A stretch of DNA of 64,000 nucleotides. Origin: Ruminococcus hominis (GTDB taxonomy: Bacteria > Bacillota > Clostridia > Lachnospirales > Lachnospiraceae). Where the stretch lies: positions 2,232,001-2,296,000 of the forward strand of contig NZ_JACOPE010000001.1 of NCBI RefSeq assembly GCF_014287355.1, read 5' to 3'. Position 1 is the first letter of the stretch, and every line of letters begins with the position of its first letter. The position numbers and the translations under genes were made by a program. The notes below the pieces were generated by a model, which made no database searches, was not told the origin of the DNA, and saw only the letters and a program-made list of their open reading frames with translations. Shown in pieces: positions 54,932 to 62,574 of this stretch.

Positions 54932-55687
54932 TTATGATAATTTCTCTGCCTGTTTCACTTTGCATCGTTTCATATAACATGCAATCCCATATTTTAAAAT
55001 TTTATTCACTCCGTTCTCCCGGAGTTCTTCATCATATTTCTTTTCCTCTATCTGCTGTAGTGCCCGCTCACAAGCCTGAACTTCCATATCTGTAAAGCCA
55101 AAATATTCATCATATCGTTCATCTGTAATGGACAATACTTTCAGGTTATTAAACCCCGTAAAGATACTTTCTTTGGAAATGCGCATGCATCCTGCCATCA
55201 CTGCAAATTTCAGGCTATTATTCGTTTTTAATGCCTGTTCCAATAAACTACGTATTAAAAAGATCATCTGATCATAATACCCGTTTTCAAATGCTTTTGC
55301 TAATGGAACATCATACTCATCAATCAAAAGAACTGCTTTTGTTCCATAATGTTTCTTTAATAATATGGACAACTTTTTCAGACTACTACAAAATACAGCT
55401 CCACTCATATTATCATCCAAAAGTTTCTGGTATTCTGATTTGTCATACTCACTCAGTTGTTTGCTTTCTAGAAGAAACTGCATTGTAGCTGCTACTTCTT
55501 TCATAATCTGAACTGCAAAATCAAATGCATCTTTATAAGTGGCTGCATTGATTCCTTTCAGGGAAATTGAAATGACCGGATATTTCCCCATATACTCTTC
55601 ACACAGTTTTGTATCTTTTGAAATTTCCAATCCATCAAAAATACTCTGATCCCGCTCTATGGAAAAAAAGTGTTCAATCTCATTCAC
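54932..55687 (-). pseudogene. Decayed AAA-ATPase-like / PD-(D/E)XK protein
   Basis: The 251-codon frame is a shrunken member of the family at 10898-12616. It keeps the middle part (KYPVISISLKGINAATYKD, VLLIDEYDVPLAKAFENGYYD, MRISKESIFTGFNNLKVLS). The Walker-A-bearing N-terminus (RPRRFGKT) is absent. At 'FGFTDMEVQ' the sequence jumps straight to the C-terminal ALQQIEEKKYDEELRENGV, skipping about 200 residues that include the nuclease core. Both ATPase and nuclease parts are therefore broken. No good start codon is present. It stands between the nucleotidase and the ABC-transporter island. Confidence 0.8.
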
Positions 55688-55783
55688 ACTCCTTCTCTAT
55701 TAATCATAATATAACAAAGATACGCTCAAAAACCCATACCTAACTTTTTTCATAATTCCCTTAAACAAATTTCTTTTTTAAAA

Positions 55784-55826
55784 AAAGAACCGCCTCTCGG
55801 CCATTATAACCAAGAGGCAGTTTTTT
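55784..55826 (-). terminator. Intrinsic terminator after the ABC permease gene
   Basis: GCCTCT (about 55793) pairs with AGAGGC (about 55812), extended by AAC/GTT. On the minus strand a CTTTTTTT run follows. Confidence 0.8.
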
Positions 55827-55835
55827 GCTTAACAG

Positions 55836-58490
55836 TTATTGAGCATCCCTTAATTGCTCTACAACGCTGCATTTCGTTGCGTTGTCATACATCATGCAGG
55901 GGATCAGACATCCCAGCAGAAGAAATACCGGAATTGTCAGCAGGACAGGCAGAATGGTGAATCGATACTCAAAGAACCAGAACATACTGCCCAGCATTTT
56001 TCCCGCAAGAGGTCCCACTGCCAGCGACAGAATAAAAGCCACCGCTACGGAGGACATTGCGTAAAACAACCCCTCGTAGATCAGCATGGTTTTGAGCTGC
56101 CGGTTTGTCATTCCTACAGCCTGAAGCACAGCAAATTCACGGCGGCGGGAAAGAATACCGGTCATCATGGCGTTGAAGAAATTTAAGAGTCCCACCAGCC
56201 CGATGATAGCACAGAGGATACCACCTATCAGAAGGAACATCTGCCGGAATTGAGCAAACTCAGAGCGAGCCGTGGCCTTGCTTTCATACATCAAGGGCGA
56301 AAACTCACCGGCAGTGAGCTTCGATAGATATTGCTCTGCTTCGGCCTCGTCAACTTCGTCCGCTGTGTCGAACAGGTAGAGCATCGGAATGGCTGCACCA
56401 CCGCTGTCCCTCTGTGCGGTATCCACAGACAAAACCGCCTCATATCCAATACCATCATAACGATAACTCATGGAAAACGGAAGCTCTACCAAGGCGCAGA
56501 CCGTGTACTCTACATCTCTGGCTCCACACAGTTTTTCCTGAAGGTACTCCTCCGGTGTATCTTCGGTGCAGAGTTCCCCGGTGCGGCTGTCGATATATTT
56601 CACATCGTCCGCATAGGTAGCTGTGATCGTGTCTCCCACCTTGGGGTAGTATTCAGGATTGAGCAGATTACCGTAGTCATCTAAGGAAACCGCAATGGCA
56701 ATGGCGTTATTGTCCGGCTCCAGCATAGGAGAAATATCTCCGTCGAGCACTTGCAGCTTGTCAAACAGACTGTTATCCAGAGCCTCGATTCTGCTATCTC
56801 CCATCACCATATTGCCCCGGTGCTCCATGCGGCTCATATGGCTGTCCACCTGCTCAGCACTTTCGAACAATGCATAGTCCTGCCGCAGAGCATCCTCCGT
56901 CATCCACAGATATGCGGGTTTTCGCACAGCATATCCCGTGCCGGAAAGACTGGCCTTTGTGTTTGCTGCGATCTCTCCGATCTGTTCTGGCGTGATGAAT
57001 TCATCTGCCGGGTTGTAGCGGAAATAGTCGGGCGTGCTGACGATAAAATCGGCGCAGGTCATGCTGGACACATACTTCTCCATGCTGAAGCCGCCCACAA
57101 AGGCACACAGCGCATTGAACAGCGTCACCGACAGTGCCAGAGACACCACCACCAGCACCGTCTTTTTCTTGTTGCGTCCCAGATTGGCAAAGGCCATCTG
57201 ATGGAGCTTTGCCCCCCGGATGCTGCGCTGTTTTTTCTTGGTCTGCATCGCATCCGTATATTTGGTAGCCTCCACCGGAGAGACCTTAGCTGCCATTTTT
57301 CCGGGCTTGGAACAGGACAAGAGCACCGTCAACAAGGCGAACAGCATAGAACCAAGGAAGATCACAGGCGATGTGCTGATGGTGGTGATGCCTGCATCCA
57401 ACCGGGTGGAGCGCAAGACAACAGGAACCAAAACAGCGCCAATGCCGTAGCCCAGCAGCAACCCCGCCGGAATACCGATCAGACAAAGCAGAAGTGCCTG
57501 CTGGCGAATGATGCGTTTGAGCTGCCGGGGCGTTGTGCCAATGGTTTTCAGAAGTCCGTAAAACCGGATATCCCCTACAACAGAGATCTGAAAAATGTTA
57601 TAGATGATAAGATACCCCGTGAAAATCACCAGCAGCAAAAAAGCTGCTATGGCGACCATCAGCTCTGGATCGAGCTGCGACTCCAGCTGGGATGAGGTAT
57701 ATCCCCAATTGACGCCGATCCGGACGCTGTTGGGATCGGTATAGCTGTCCCATGTGTAACCAAGATCGGTATCCACCTGCTCCATCTGCCCTTGAATGTT
57801 TGTGCCGGAAACCAGCATGACATTCAAATCGGTGCGGAAAGGCTGTAAACCTGTTTTCACTGCCTGCGCTTCGATGTCATCTGCGTAATCACGGCTGATG
57901 TTGATGTAATGAACAGGCATTAGTTCATCATAGTCCCAATAGCCCACCAGCGTAAAGGTATCTGTTACAGTAAAGGCGGTTTGATCCTTGTCCGTAATGG
58001 AATAGGAAACCGTGACCTCGGCGCCCAGCTCCGGCGTTACGCCAAGCAGCTGCAACGCTGCCGTATCCATAGCTACCTCTTTGCCGCTTTCGGGCATCCG
58101 TCCGGTAGTAGGGGTTGCATAGCTCCATTTAGTGCAGTTGGCATCCATGTAGCTGATCTCTGCCGGTATTTTGGCAAAGACCCCCTCCGCAGTGATACCG
58201 ATTACCTTCCGTACCCCCGTAGCCTTCACCTTTGGGTGGGCAGCGATGCGTTCCGCCTGCTCGGGGGAAACATCCTTAAAGGTGCCATGCGCATAGCCGC
58301 CTACCTGCCGAAACTGGTAGGTTTCATAACTGGCGTTCAACGACAAGACAATGGTGAACATGGACGTAAATAGCAGCGTTGTCAGCGCAATGGCAAAAAT
58401 GGCGATCAGATTGCGACGACGGTTCGCATAAAGAGATTTTAAGCTGAGTTTTCGAATACATTTTCGATTTTTGACATTCATCGTAGCCAC
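55836..58490 (-). CDS. FtsX-type ABC transporter permease (large)
   Basis: The 884-residue protein has an N-terminal membrane helix after a basic start (SLYANRRRNLIAIFAIALTT), a large extracytoplasmic loop and an FtsX domain (about 280-410). A second loop and a second FtsX domain (about 760-875) complete it. This is the MacB/Bce-like plan used in antimicrobial peptide sensing or export. It follows the ATPase gene by six bases. Its codon use is G+C-rich compared with the A/T-rich flanks, suggesting recent transfer. Substrate unknown. Confidence 0.88.
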   Translation of the reverse strand: MATMNVKNRKCIRKLSLKSLYANRRRNLIAIFAIALTTLLFTSMFTIVLSLNASYETYQFRQVGGYAHGTFKDVSPEQAERIAAHPKVKATGVRKVIGITAEGVFAKIPAEISYMDANCTKWSYATPTTGRMPESGKEVAMDTAALQLLGVTPELGAEVTVSYSITDKDQTAFTVTDTFTLVGYWDYDELMPVHYINISRDYADDIEAQAVKTGLQPFRTDLNVMLVSGTNIQGQMEQVDTDLGYTWDSYTDPNSVRIGVNWGYTSSQLESQLDPELMVAIAAFLLLVIFTGYLIIYNIFQISVVGDIRFYGLLKTIGTTPRQLKRIIRQQALLLCLIGIPAGLLLGYGIGAVLVPVVLRSTRLDAGITTISTSPVIFLGSMLFALLTVLLSCSKPGKMAAKVSPVEATKYTDAMQTKKKQRSIRGAKLHQMAFANLGRNKKKTVLVVVSLALSVTLFNALCAFVGGFSMEKYVSSMTCADFIVSTPDYFRYNPADEFITPEQIGEIAANTKASLSGTGYAVRKPAYLWMTEDALRQDYALFESAEQVDSHMSRMEHRGNMVMGDSRIEALDNSLFDKLQVLDGDISPMLEPDNNAIAIAVSLDDYGNLLNPEYYPKVGDTITATYADDVKYIDSRTGELCTEDTPEEYLQEKLCGARDVEYTVCALVELPFSMSYRYDGIGYEAVLSVDTAQRDSGGAAIPMLYLFDTADEVDEAEAEQYLSKLTAGEFSPLMYESKATARSEFAQFRQMFLLIGGILCAIIGLVGLLNFFNAMMTGILSRRREFAVLQAVGMTNRQLKTMLIYEGLFYAMSSVAVAFILSLAVGPLAGKMLGSMFWFFEYRFTILPVLLTIPVFLLLGCLIPCMMYDNATKCSVVEQLRDAQ

Positions 58491-58496
58491 CTCCTG

Positions 58497-59168
58497 TTAG
58501 TTCTGGGAGACGATCCGACCGTCTTCGATACGGATAATGCGGTCTGCCATCTGCGCAATTTCTTCGTTGTGAGTGATCATTACGATTGTCTGGGCGAACT
58601 TTTGACTGGTGACTTTCAAAAGGCTCAATACATCCTGGCTGGTTTTGGAATCCAGATTGCCGGTGGGTTCATCTGCCAGAATGATAGCGGGTGCTGCAGC
58701 CAGCGCACGGGCAATGGCTACTCGCTGCTGTTGACCGCCTGAGAGCTGATTGGGCAGCGCATCCAGACGATCATCCAGCCCAAGTGTCTGTACAATTTGC
58801 TGTACGAAATCCTTATTGACCTTTCCACCATCCAGTTCAATTGGTAGAATGATATTTTCATATACGTTCAGCACCGGAACAAGATTATAGCTCTGAAATA
58901 CAAAGCCGATTTTCCTGCGGCGGAAGATTGTCAGTGCTTCCTCCTTCAGGGAGAAAATATCCTGTCCATCCACCATGACCGTACCGCTTGTAGGGCGATC
59001 CAGTCCGCCCAGCATGTGCAACAGCGTGGATTTGCCGGAGCCGGATGTGCCGACAATTGCAACAAATTCGCCCTTCTTTACACTTAAATCAACTCCATCC
59101 AACGCATGAACTGCGTTATTGCCGGAGCCATAAATCTTTTTCAGGTTTTTTGCCTGTAAAACTTCCAT
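58497..59168 (-). CDS. ABC transporter ATP-binding protein (MacB/LolD type)
   Basis: The 223-residue protein has Walker [10 protein letters not shown], signature [15 protein letters not shown], Walker [12 protein letters not shown] and the switch histidine in VMITHNEE. The start is the ATG at 59168, preceded by GGAGGTACTC. A longer frame from 59255 crosses a terminator hairpin. It forms a transporter with the FtsX-type permease. The pair sits beside a two-component system, the usual pairing for peptide-antibiotic response modules. Confidence 0.93.
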   Translation of the reverse strand: MEVLQAKNLKKIYGSGNNAVHALDGVDLSVKKGEFVAIVGTSGSGKSTLLHMLGGLDRPTSGTVMVDGQDIFSLKEEALTIFRRRKIGFVFQSYNLVPVLNVYENIILPIELDGGKVNKDFVQQIVQTLGLDDRLDALPNQLSGGQQQRVAIARALAAAPAIILADEPTGNLDSKTSQDVLSLLKVTSQKFAQTIVMITHNEEIAQMADRIIRIEDGRIVSQN

Positions 59169-59185
59169 AAATGAGTACCTCCATG

Positions 59186-59234
59186 AAAAAATCTGTATGT
59201 ATGAAAGGAAATGATCCTTTGATACATACAGATT
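59186..59234 (-). terminator. Terminator hairpin between the two-component genes and the ABC genes
   Basis: AATCTGTATGTAT (59190-59202) pairs with ATACATACAGATT (59222-59234), with an AAAGGA/TCCTTT extension. On the minus strand TTTTTT follows. It would end the regulator-kinase transcript just before the ribosome site of the ATPase gene. Confidence 0.8.
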
Positions 59235-59272
59235 ATCGCATAAGAATCTTTCCACATTCTTTCCGGCGGAAA
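59232..59272 (-). promoter_or_regulatory. Probable regulated promoter of the ABC genes
   Basis: A GATAAT box with TGC before it (extended -10, 59237-59232) overlaps the far arm of the terminator. In the -35 area are two palindromes, AAGAAT/ATTCTT (59242-59261) and TTTCCG/CGGAAA (59260-59272), either of which could bind the response regulator. Confidence 0.45.
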
Positions 59273-59303
59273 ATGAAATCTAACAGTTTTGATAGAATTG
59301 TTG

Positions 59304-60203
59304 TTATTTCGGCAGAAATATGGAAAACGTACTTCCTTTTTCCGGAACGGAAGCAACCTTGATATAACCGCCCTCGCCGGATATGATCTGTCGGGCAAGG
59401 TATAAGCCGATGCCGACCCCTTCTTGTTTCTGCACACTATTTGAACGGTAAAAGCGAGCAAATATCTTCGCTTGCTCACTTTCCGGGATGCCTGAACCGG
59501 TATCCGATATATCGATCCTTGCAAACATTTCATAGCTTACGGCAGAAATAGTAATGGTGCCATGCTCTGTATATTTGATGGCGTTGTCTACGATATTAGC
59601 CAGCGCTTCCACTGTCCATTTGAAGTCGAATACAGCAAAAGCATCTGTATCCTGCATTTGCAAAGACAATCCTTTTTCCGAAGCCTTGGCAATATATTGT
59701 TCTACCACACTTTCAAGCAGCGGCTGCAGCACTGATTGCTGAGGGGAGAGTGAAATGATCCCGTTTTCCAGTCTGGAAAGCTTTACGAGAGAATCGATCA
59801 GAAATCGCAGCTTTTCCGATTGTTTGTACAGCGCCTCCACATTTGCCTTCGCCGATGCAGGCAGAGTTTCCTCCATCAAAAGCTCGCTGTATAACAGCAG
59901 ATTTGCAATCGGCGTTTTCGTCTGGTGGGAAATGTCCGCAATCAAGGTTTTGATTTTGTCTTTTTCCTGCGCTACATTTCGAGAAGATGCTTCTGCGGCA
60001 GAAAGATAGTGTGCAAACTTTGTTTCCAAAGCAGACTGCCGGCTTTCATCAAAATTGGTTTCAGAAAAGGAGCCGGTCATGGCAGCGTCCAGCATTCTTT
60101 CGATTTCTTCCATCGTTTTTCTGGCCTTTCTCCGCTCCCATAACACAACAGCTGCCGCCGCCAGAAAACACAGCAGTATGATCACAATGCCGGTTTTATT
60201 CAT
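59304..60203 (-). CDS. Sensor histidine kinase
   Basis: The 299-residue protein has one N-terminal membrane helix (about 5-22) and a short linker. The H-box is ISHQTKTPIANL, and the N-box and G boxes are NIVDNAIKYTE, DTGSGIPES and GVGIGLYLAR. The lack of a large sensor domain fits kinases that take their signal from a membrane transporter, as in Bce-type modules. Its ATG overlaps the stop of the response regulator gene (ATGAATAA). Confidence 0.92.
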   Translation of the reverse strand: MNKTGIVIILLCFLAAAAVVLWERRKARKTMEEIERMLDAAMTGSFSETNFDESRQSALETKFAHYLSAAEASSRNVAQEKDKIKTLIADISHQTKTPIANLLLYSELLMEETLPASAKANVEALYKQSEKLRFLIDSLVKLSRLENGIISLSPQQSVLQPLLESVVEQYIAKASEKGLSLQMQDTDAFAVFDFKWTVEALANIVDNAIKYTEHGTITISAVSYEMFARIDISDTGSGIPESEQAKIFARFYRSNSVQKQEGVGIGLYLARQIISGEGGYIKVASVPEKGSTFSIFLPK

Positions 60204-60873
60204 CTTTTGTCACCCAGCTATAACCGATTCCATAGACGGTTTTAATATATTTCTGTGCGCCAAGCTTATCCCTCAGTCGCTTGATCGTAACAGACAAAGC
60301 ATTTTCATCCACATATTCTGCGCCATCTGTCCAGATCCGGTCTACAAGGTCTCCACGGGTCATGGTTCGGCCTCGGTTTTCAACAAGCAGACGCAGTAAT
60401 TTTTGTTCTGTTTTACTCAATTCCACTTTTGAATCTTCCACATAAAAGGTCATAGCCTCAAAGTCAAAGTGAAATAGATCAATATGGATCGGCGCATTTT
60501 TATGGCTTGACGTCTGCTTTCGCAGTTGGGTATTCACCCTTGCACGCAAAACCGAAAGAGAAAAGGGCTTGGTAATGTAATCATCAGCACCTCTCTCCAG
60601 TCCGTCTACGATGTCCAGATCGGTGTCGTTGGCAGTCAGCAGAATAACAGGAACTCCGGGCATGTTTTCCTTGACCTCCCGGAGCAGCTCAATCCCACTG
60701 CCATCCGGCAGATTGATATCCAACAGGATCAGGGACACACCGCCGCAAAGCAGCTGTTCCTTCGCCGTTTTTAGGTCTTGGCAGGAAATGATCTGCCGAG
60801 CATCTGCTTTCAGTGCTTTGCATAACCCTTGATTCAAACCAATATCATCTTCAACAATCAGTAATTGCTCCAT
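60196..60873 (-). CDS. OmpR-family response regulator
   Basis: The 225-residue protein has a receiver domain with acidic pocket VEDD, phosphoacceptor aspartate in LILLDINLPDGSG and the conserved lysine in DYITKPFS. A winged-helix DNA-binding domain follows (LSKTEQKLLRLLVENRGRTM to the C-terminus, ending GYSW). The ATG at 60873 is chosen because GGGAGTGAG stands before it; the frame stays open further upstream to 61038. It probably controls the ABC genes. It overlaps the kinase gene by eight bases. Confidence 0.93.
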   Translation of the reverse strand: MEQLLIVEDDIGLNQGLCKALKADARQIISCQDLKTAKEQLLCGGVSLILLDINLPDGSGIELLREVKENMPGVPVILLTANDTDLDIVDGLERGADDYITKPFSLSVLRARVNTQLRKQTSSHKNAPIHIDLFHFDFEAMTFYVEDSKVELSKTEQKLLRLLVENRGRTMTRGDLVDRIWTDGAEYVDENALSVTIKRLRDKLGAQKYIKTVYGIGYSWVTKDE

Positions 60874-61038
60874 ATATCTCACTCCCATTTTTTGAAATCT
60901 TATAGCTTTGCTATTAATGATAGCTTTCGGAAGGTCCGTAAAGTACCTGTTTTTATCCGAATACTTCCTCCACAGTTCATTCAGCATTTCTTCTACTGCT
61001 TCTTCATTTCGTTCATCTGCATCTTCTCTCAATGCCAA
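60874..61038 (-). other. Open-frame remnant upstream of the response regulator
   Basis: The frame of the response regulator stays open for 55 codons upstream and reads like protein (EEAVEEMLNELWRKYSDK, DLPKAIINSK), starting right after a TAA. I do not recognise it. It may be the tail of a gene truncated when the G+C-rich island inserted, or chance. Confidence 0.35.
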
Positions 61039-61177
61039 TTAAAAGGATCTGACCTCAGTAACTTTTGAAGAATTTAGTTGTTGTCACAACGATATAATAG
61101 CGGAAGTTTTCAATCCATAATTACATCCCTTTCCAACATCTTTTATTCATAAAATCATATTAAAAGCAAGATGAACG

Positions 61178-61429
61178 TTAATTAATCAAACATACTGCTT
61201 TATCAAAGTCCTTCTTACGAACATAAATCTTATACTCATAGGAATAGTCTTGATTGATTCCATAGTTACCTGTATAAGCTCTTTGGCTTCCAACTACAGT
61301 TGCACTCTGTAGATTTGTTGTTTTTACTACATACTCAATGTTATTTGCAGATAAAATTTCACGTATCTCCGATTGCTTTTTCATATCTAAAGTAATCAAT
61401 AATTCTTTTCTATTAAAAATAGTAATCAT
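61178..61429 (-). CDS. Small protein, possibly DUF2007-like
   Basis: The 83-residue soluble protein starts at the ATG at 61429 (GGGGGAAGG before it). It has a ferredoxin-like alpha/beta pattern: ITIFNRKELLITLDMKKQSE, then EILSANNIEYVV and a C-terminal YEYKIYVRKKDFDKAVCLI. The pattern 'xEIRxxLxxNxIxYxv...VxxxDxxxA' is like small DUF2007-type signal proteins. Function unknown. It is monocistronic. Confidence 0.6.
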   Translation of the reverse strand: MITIFNRKELLITLDMKKQSEIREILSANNIEYVVKTTNLQSATVVGSQRAYTGNYGINQDYSYEYKIYVRKKDFDKAVCLIN

Positions 61430-61566
61430 CTTTACCTTCCCCCTACTGTTCATATCCCGTACTCGCTATTGAGCGTTTACCTGATTTCTTGCACATAACC
61501 ATCATCAGACTTACTAACCCTTGTATTTACAATCGTTTCTTCTTAATTGTTTTCCATAAATTTATA

Positions 61567-62406
61567 TCAATTTTTCTTACTCGATTTAATCATAATAAAT
61601 GCTATGCCAATCACTACTATATACCCTATCAACGAAATAACAGATGATTCAATCCCAAATTCTCCCCCTGTAATTGCAAAAGATTTTGAATTAAGGACGT
61701 ATGTCATTACAGAATATTTATCCATTTTTTCTCCGATGGACAATCCACCACCAATAATCATAACGTTCCAAATAGCATGCACTATTCCACTATTCCAAAT
61801 TGAACCACTCTCTATTGCAATCATTGAAAACATAACGCCTACCATAGTTCCAGCGATAATAACTAATAAACAACTGCCTATTGAAAAATCCTGTCCCAGA
61901 ACATGTACAATACCAAATAACATTGATGGAACGATTACTGCCACTTTAACATTCCATCTTTTCTTTAATGCATTAAGTATAACTCCTCTAAACACCATTT
62001 CTTCAACAAATCCAGCCGCTATTCCAGTGAAGGCAATTCCTGCGCTTAAAGTAGTAAATATCTGATTTCCATTCATATTTGAAGAAACATACTTACCGTT
62101 GAATATTAAAAGATAACTTCCTTTTATAATGACTGGTAACAATACAGCTACTATACCCCATCTTATTTTAATTTTAAATTTAGGTAGTCCAAACTCTGAC
62201 ACTGGTAACTTAATAACCTTGCTAATAAATATTTTCAAAAGAAAATATGACAATCCGGCATATATAACTCCAGCGATAATATTACAAATTCCATATGGAA
62301 CATGTATTATAGTAAATATACTTGCAATTGCTTGTGCAATAACTTGTGTAATTACTAAAATGAATATGGCAACAAATGATATGCCAATTGCTTTTTTTGT
62401 ACTCAT
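61567..62406 (-). CDS. CPBP-family intramembrane metalloprotease
   Basis: The 279-residue protein has about eight membrane segments with the CAAX-protease/bacteriocin-processing motifs: VEEMVFRGVIL (EExxxR), then FGIVHV (HxxH-type histidine) and a later segment with IVHAIWNV. Members process prenylated or peptide substrates, or protect against self-made bacteriocins. None is visible nearby. An AAGGAG site precedes the ATG. It is monocistronic. Confidence 0.88.
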   Translation of the reverse strand: MSTKKAIGISFVAIFILVITQVIAQAIASIFTIIHVPYGICNIIAGVIYAGLSYFLLKIFISKVIKLPVSEFGLPKFKIKIRWGIVAVLLPVIIKGSYLLIFNGKYVSSNMNGNQIFTTLSAGIAFTGIAAGFVEEMVFRGVILNALKKRWNVKVAVIVPSMLFGIVHVLGQDFSIGSCLLVIIAGTMVGVMFSMIAIESGSIWNSGIVHAIWNVMIIGGGLSIGEKMDKYSVMTYVLNSKSFAITGGEFGIESSVISLIGYIVVIGIAFIMIKSSKKN

Positions 62407-62501
62407 TTTATTTCTCCTTGTATTATGTATTACAAATCAACAAATAGTGATTTGCCTTTATCATACTACCACACCAACGAACTTTTGTACATTTTCTCAC
62501 T

Positions 62502-62539
62502 AAAAAACCCCTCACACCATAATTGATGTAAGGGGTTTT
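62502..62539 (-). terminator. Intrinsic terminator after ppdK
   Basis: AAAACCCCT and AGGGGTTTT pair, extended by ACA/TGT with one mismatch; on the minus strand TTTTTTA follows. Confidence 0.85.
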
Positions 62540-62574
62540 CTATATAGACTAATTAACACTCTGTGTTATATATC

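Noticed and set aside
56751..57695. 314-codon plus-strand frame in the G+C-rich island
   Set aside because: It mirrors the FtsX permease gene; such shadow frames are expected in G+C-richer DNA, and its His/Gln/Arg-rich composition is not protein-like.
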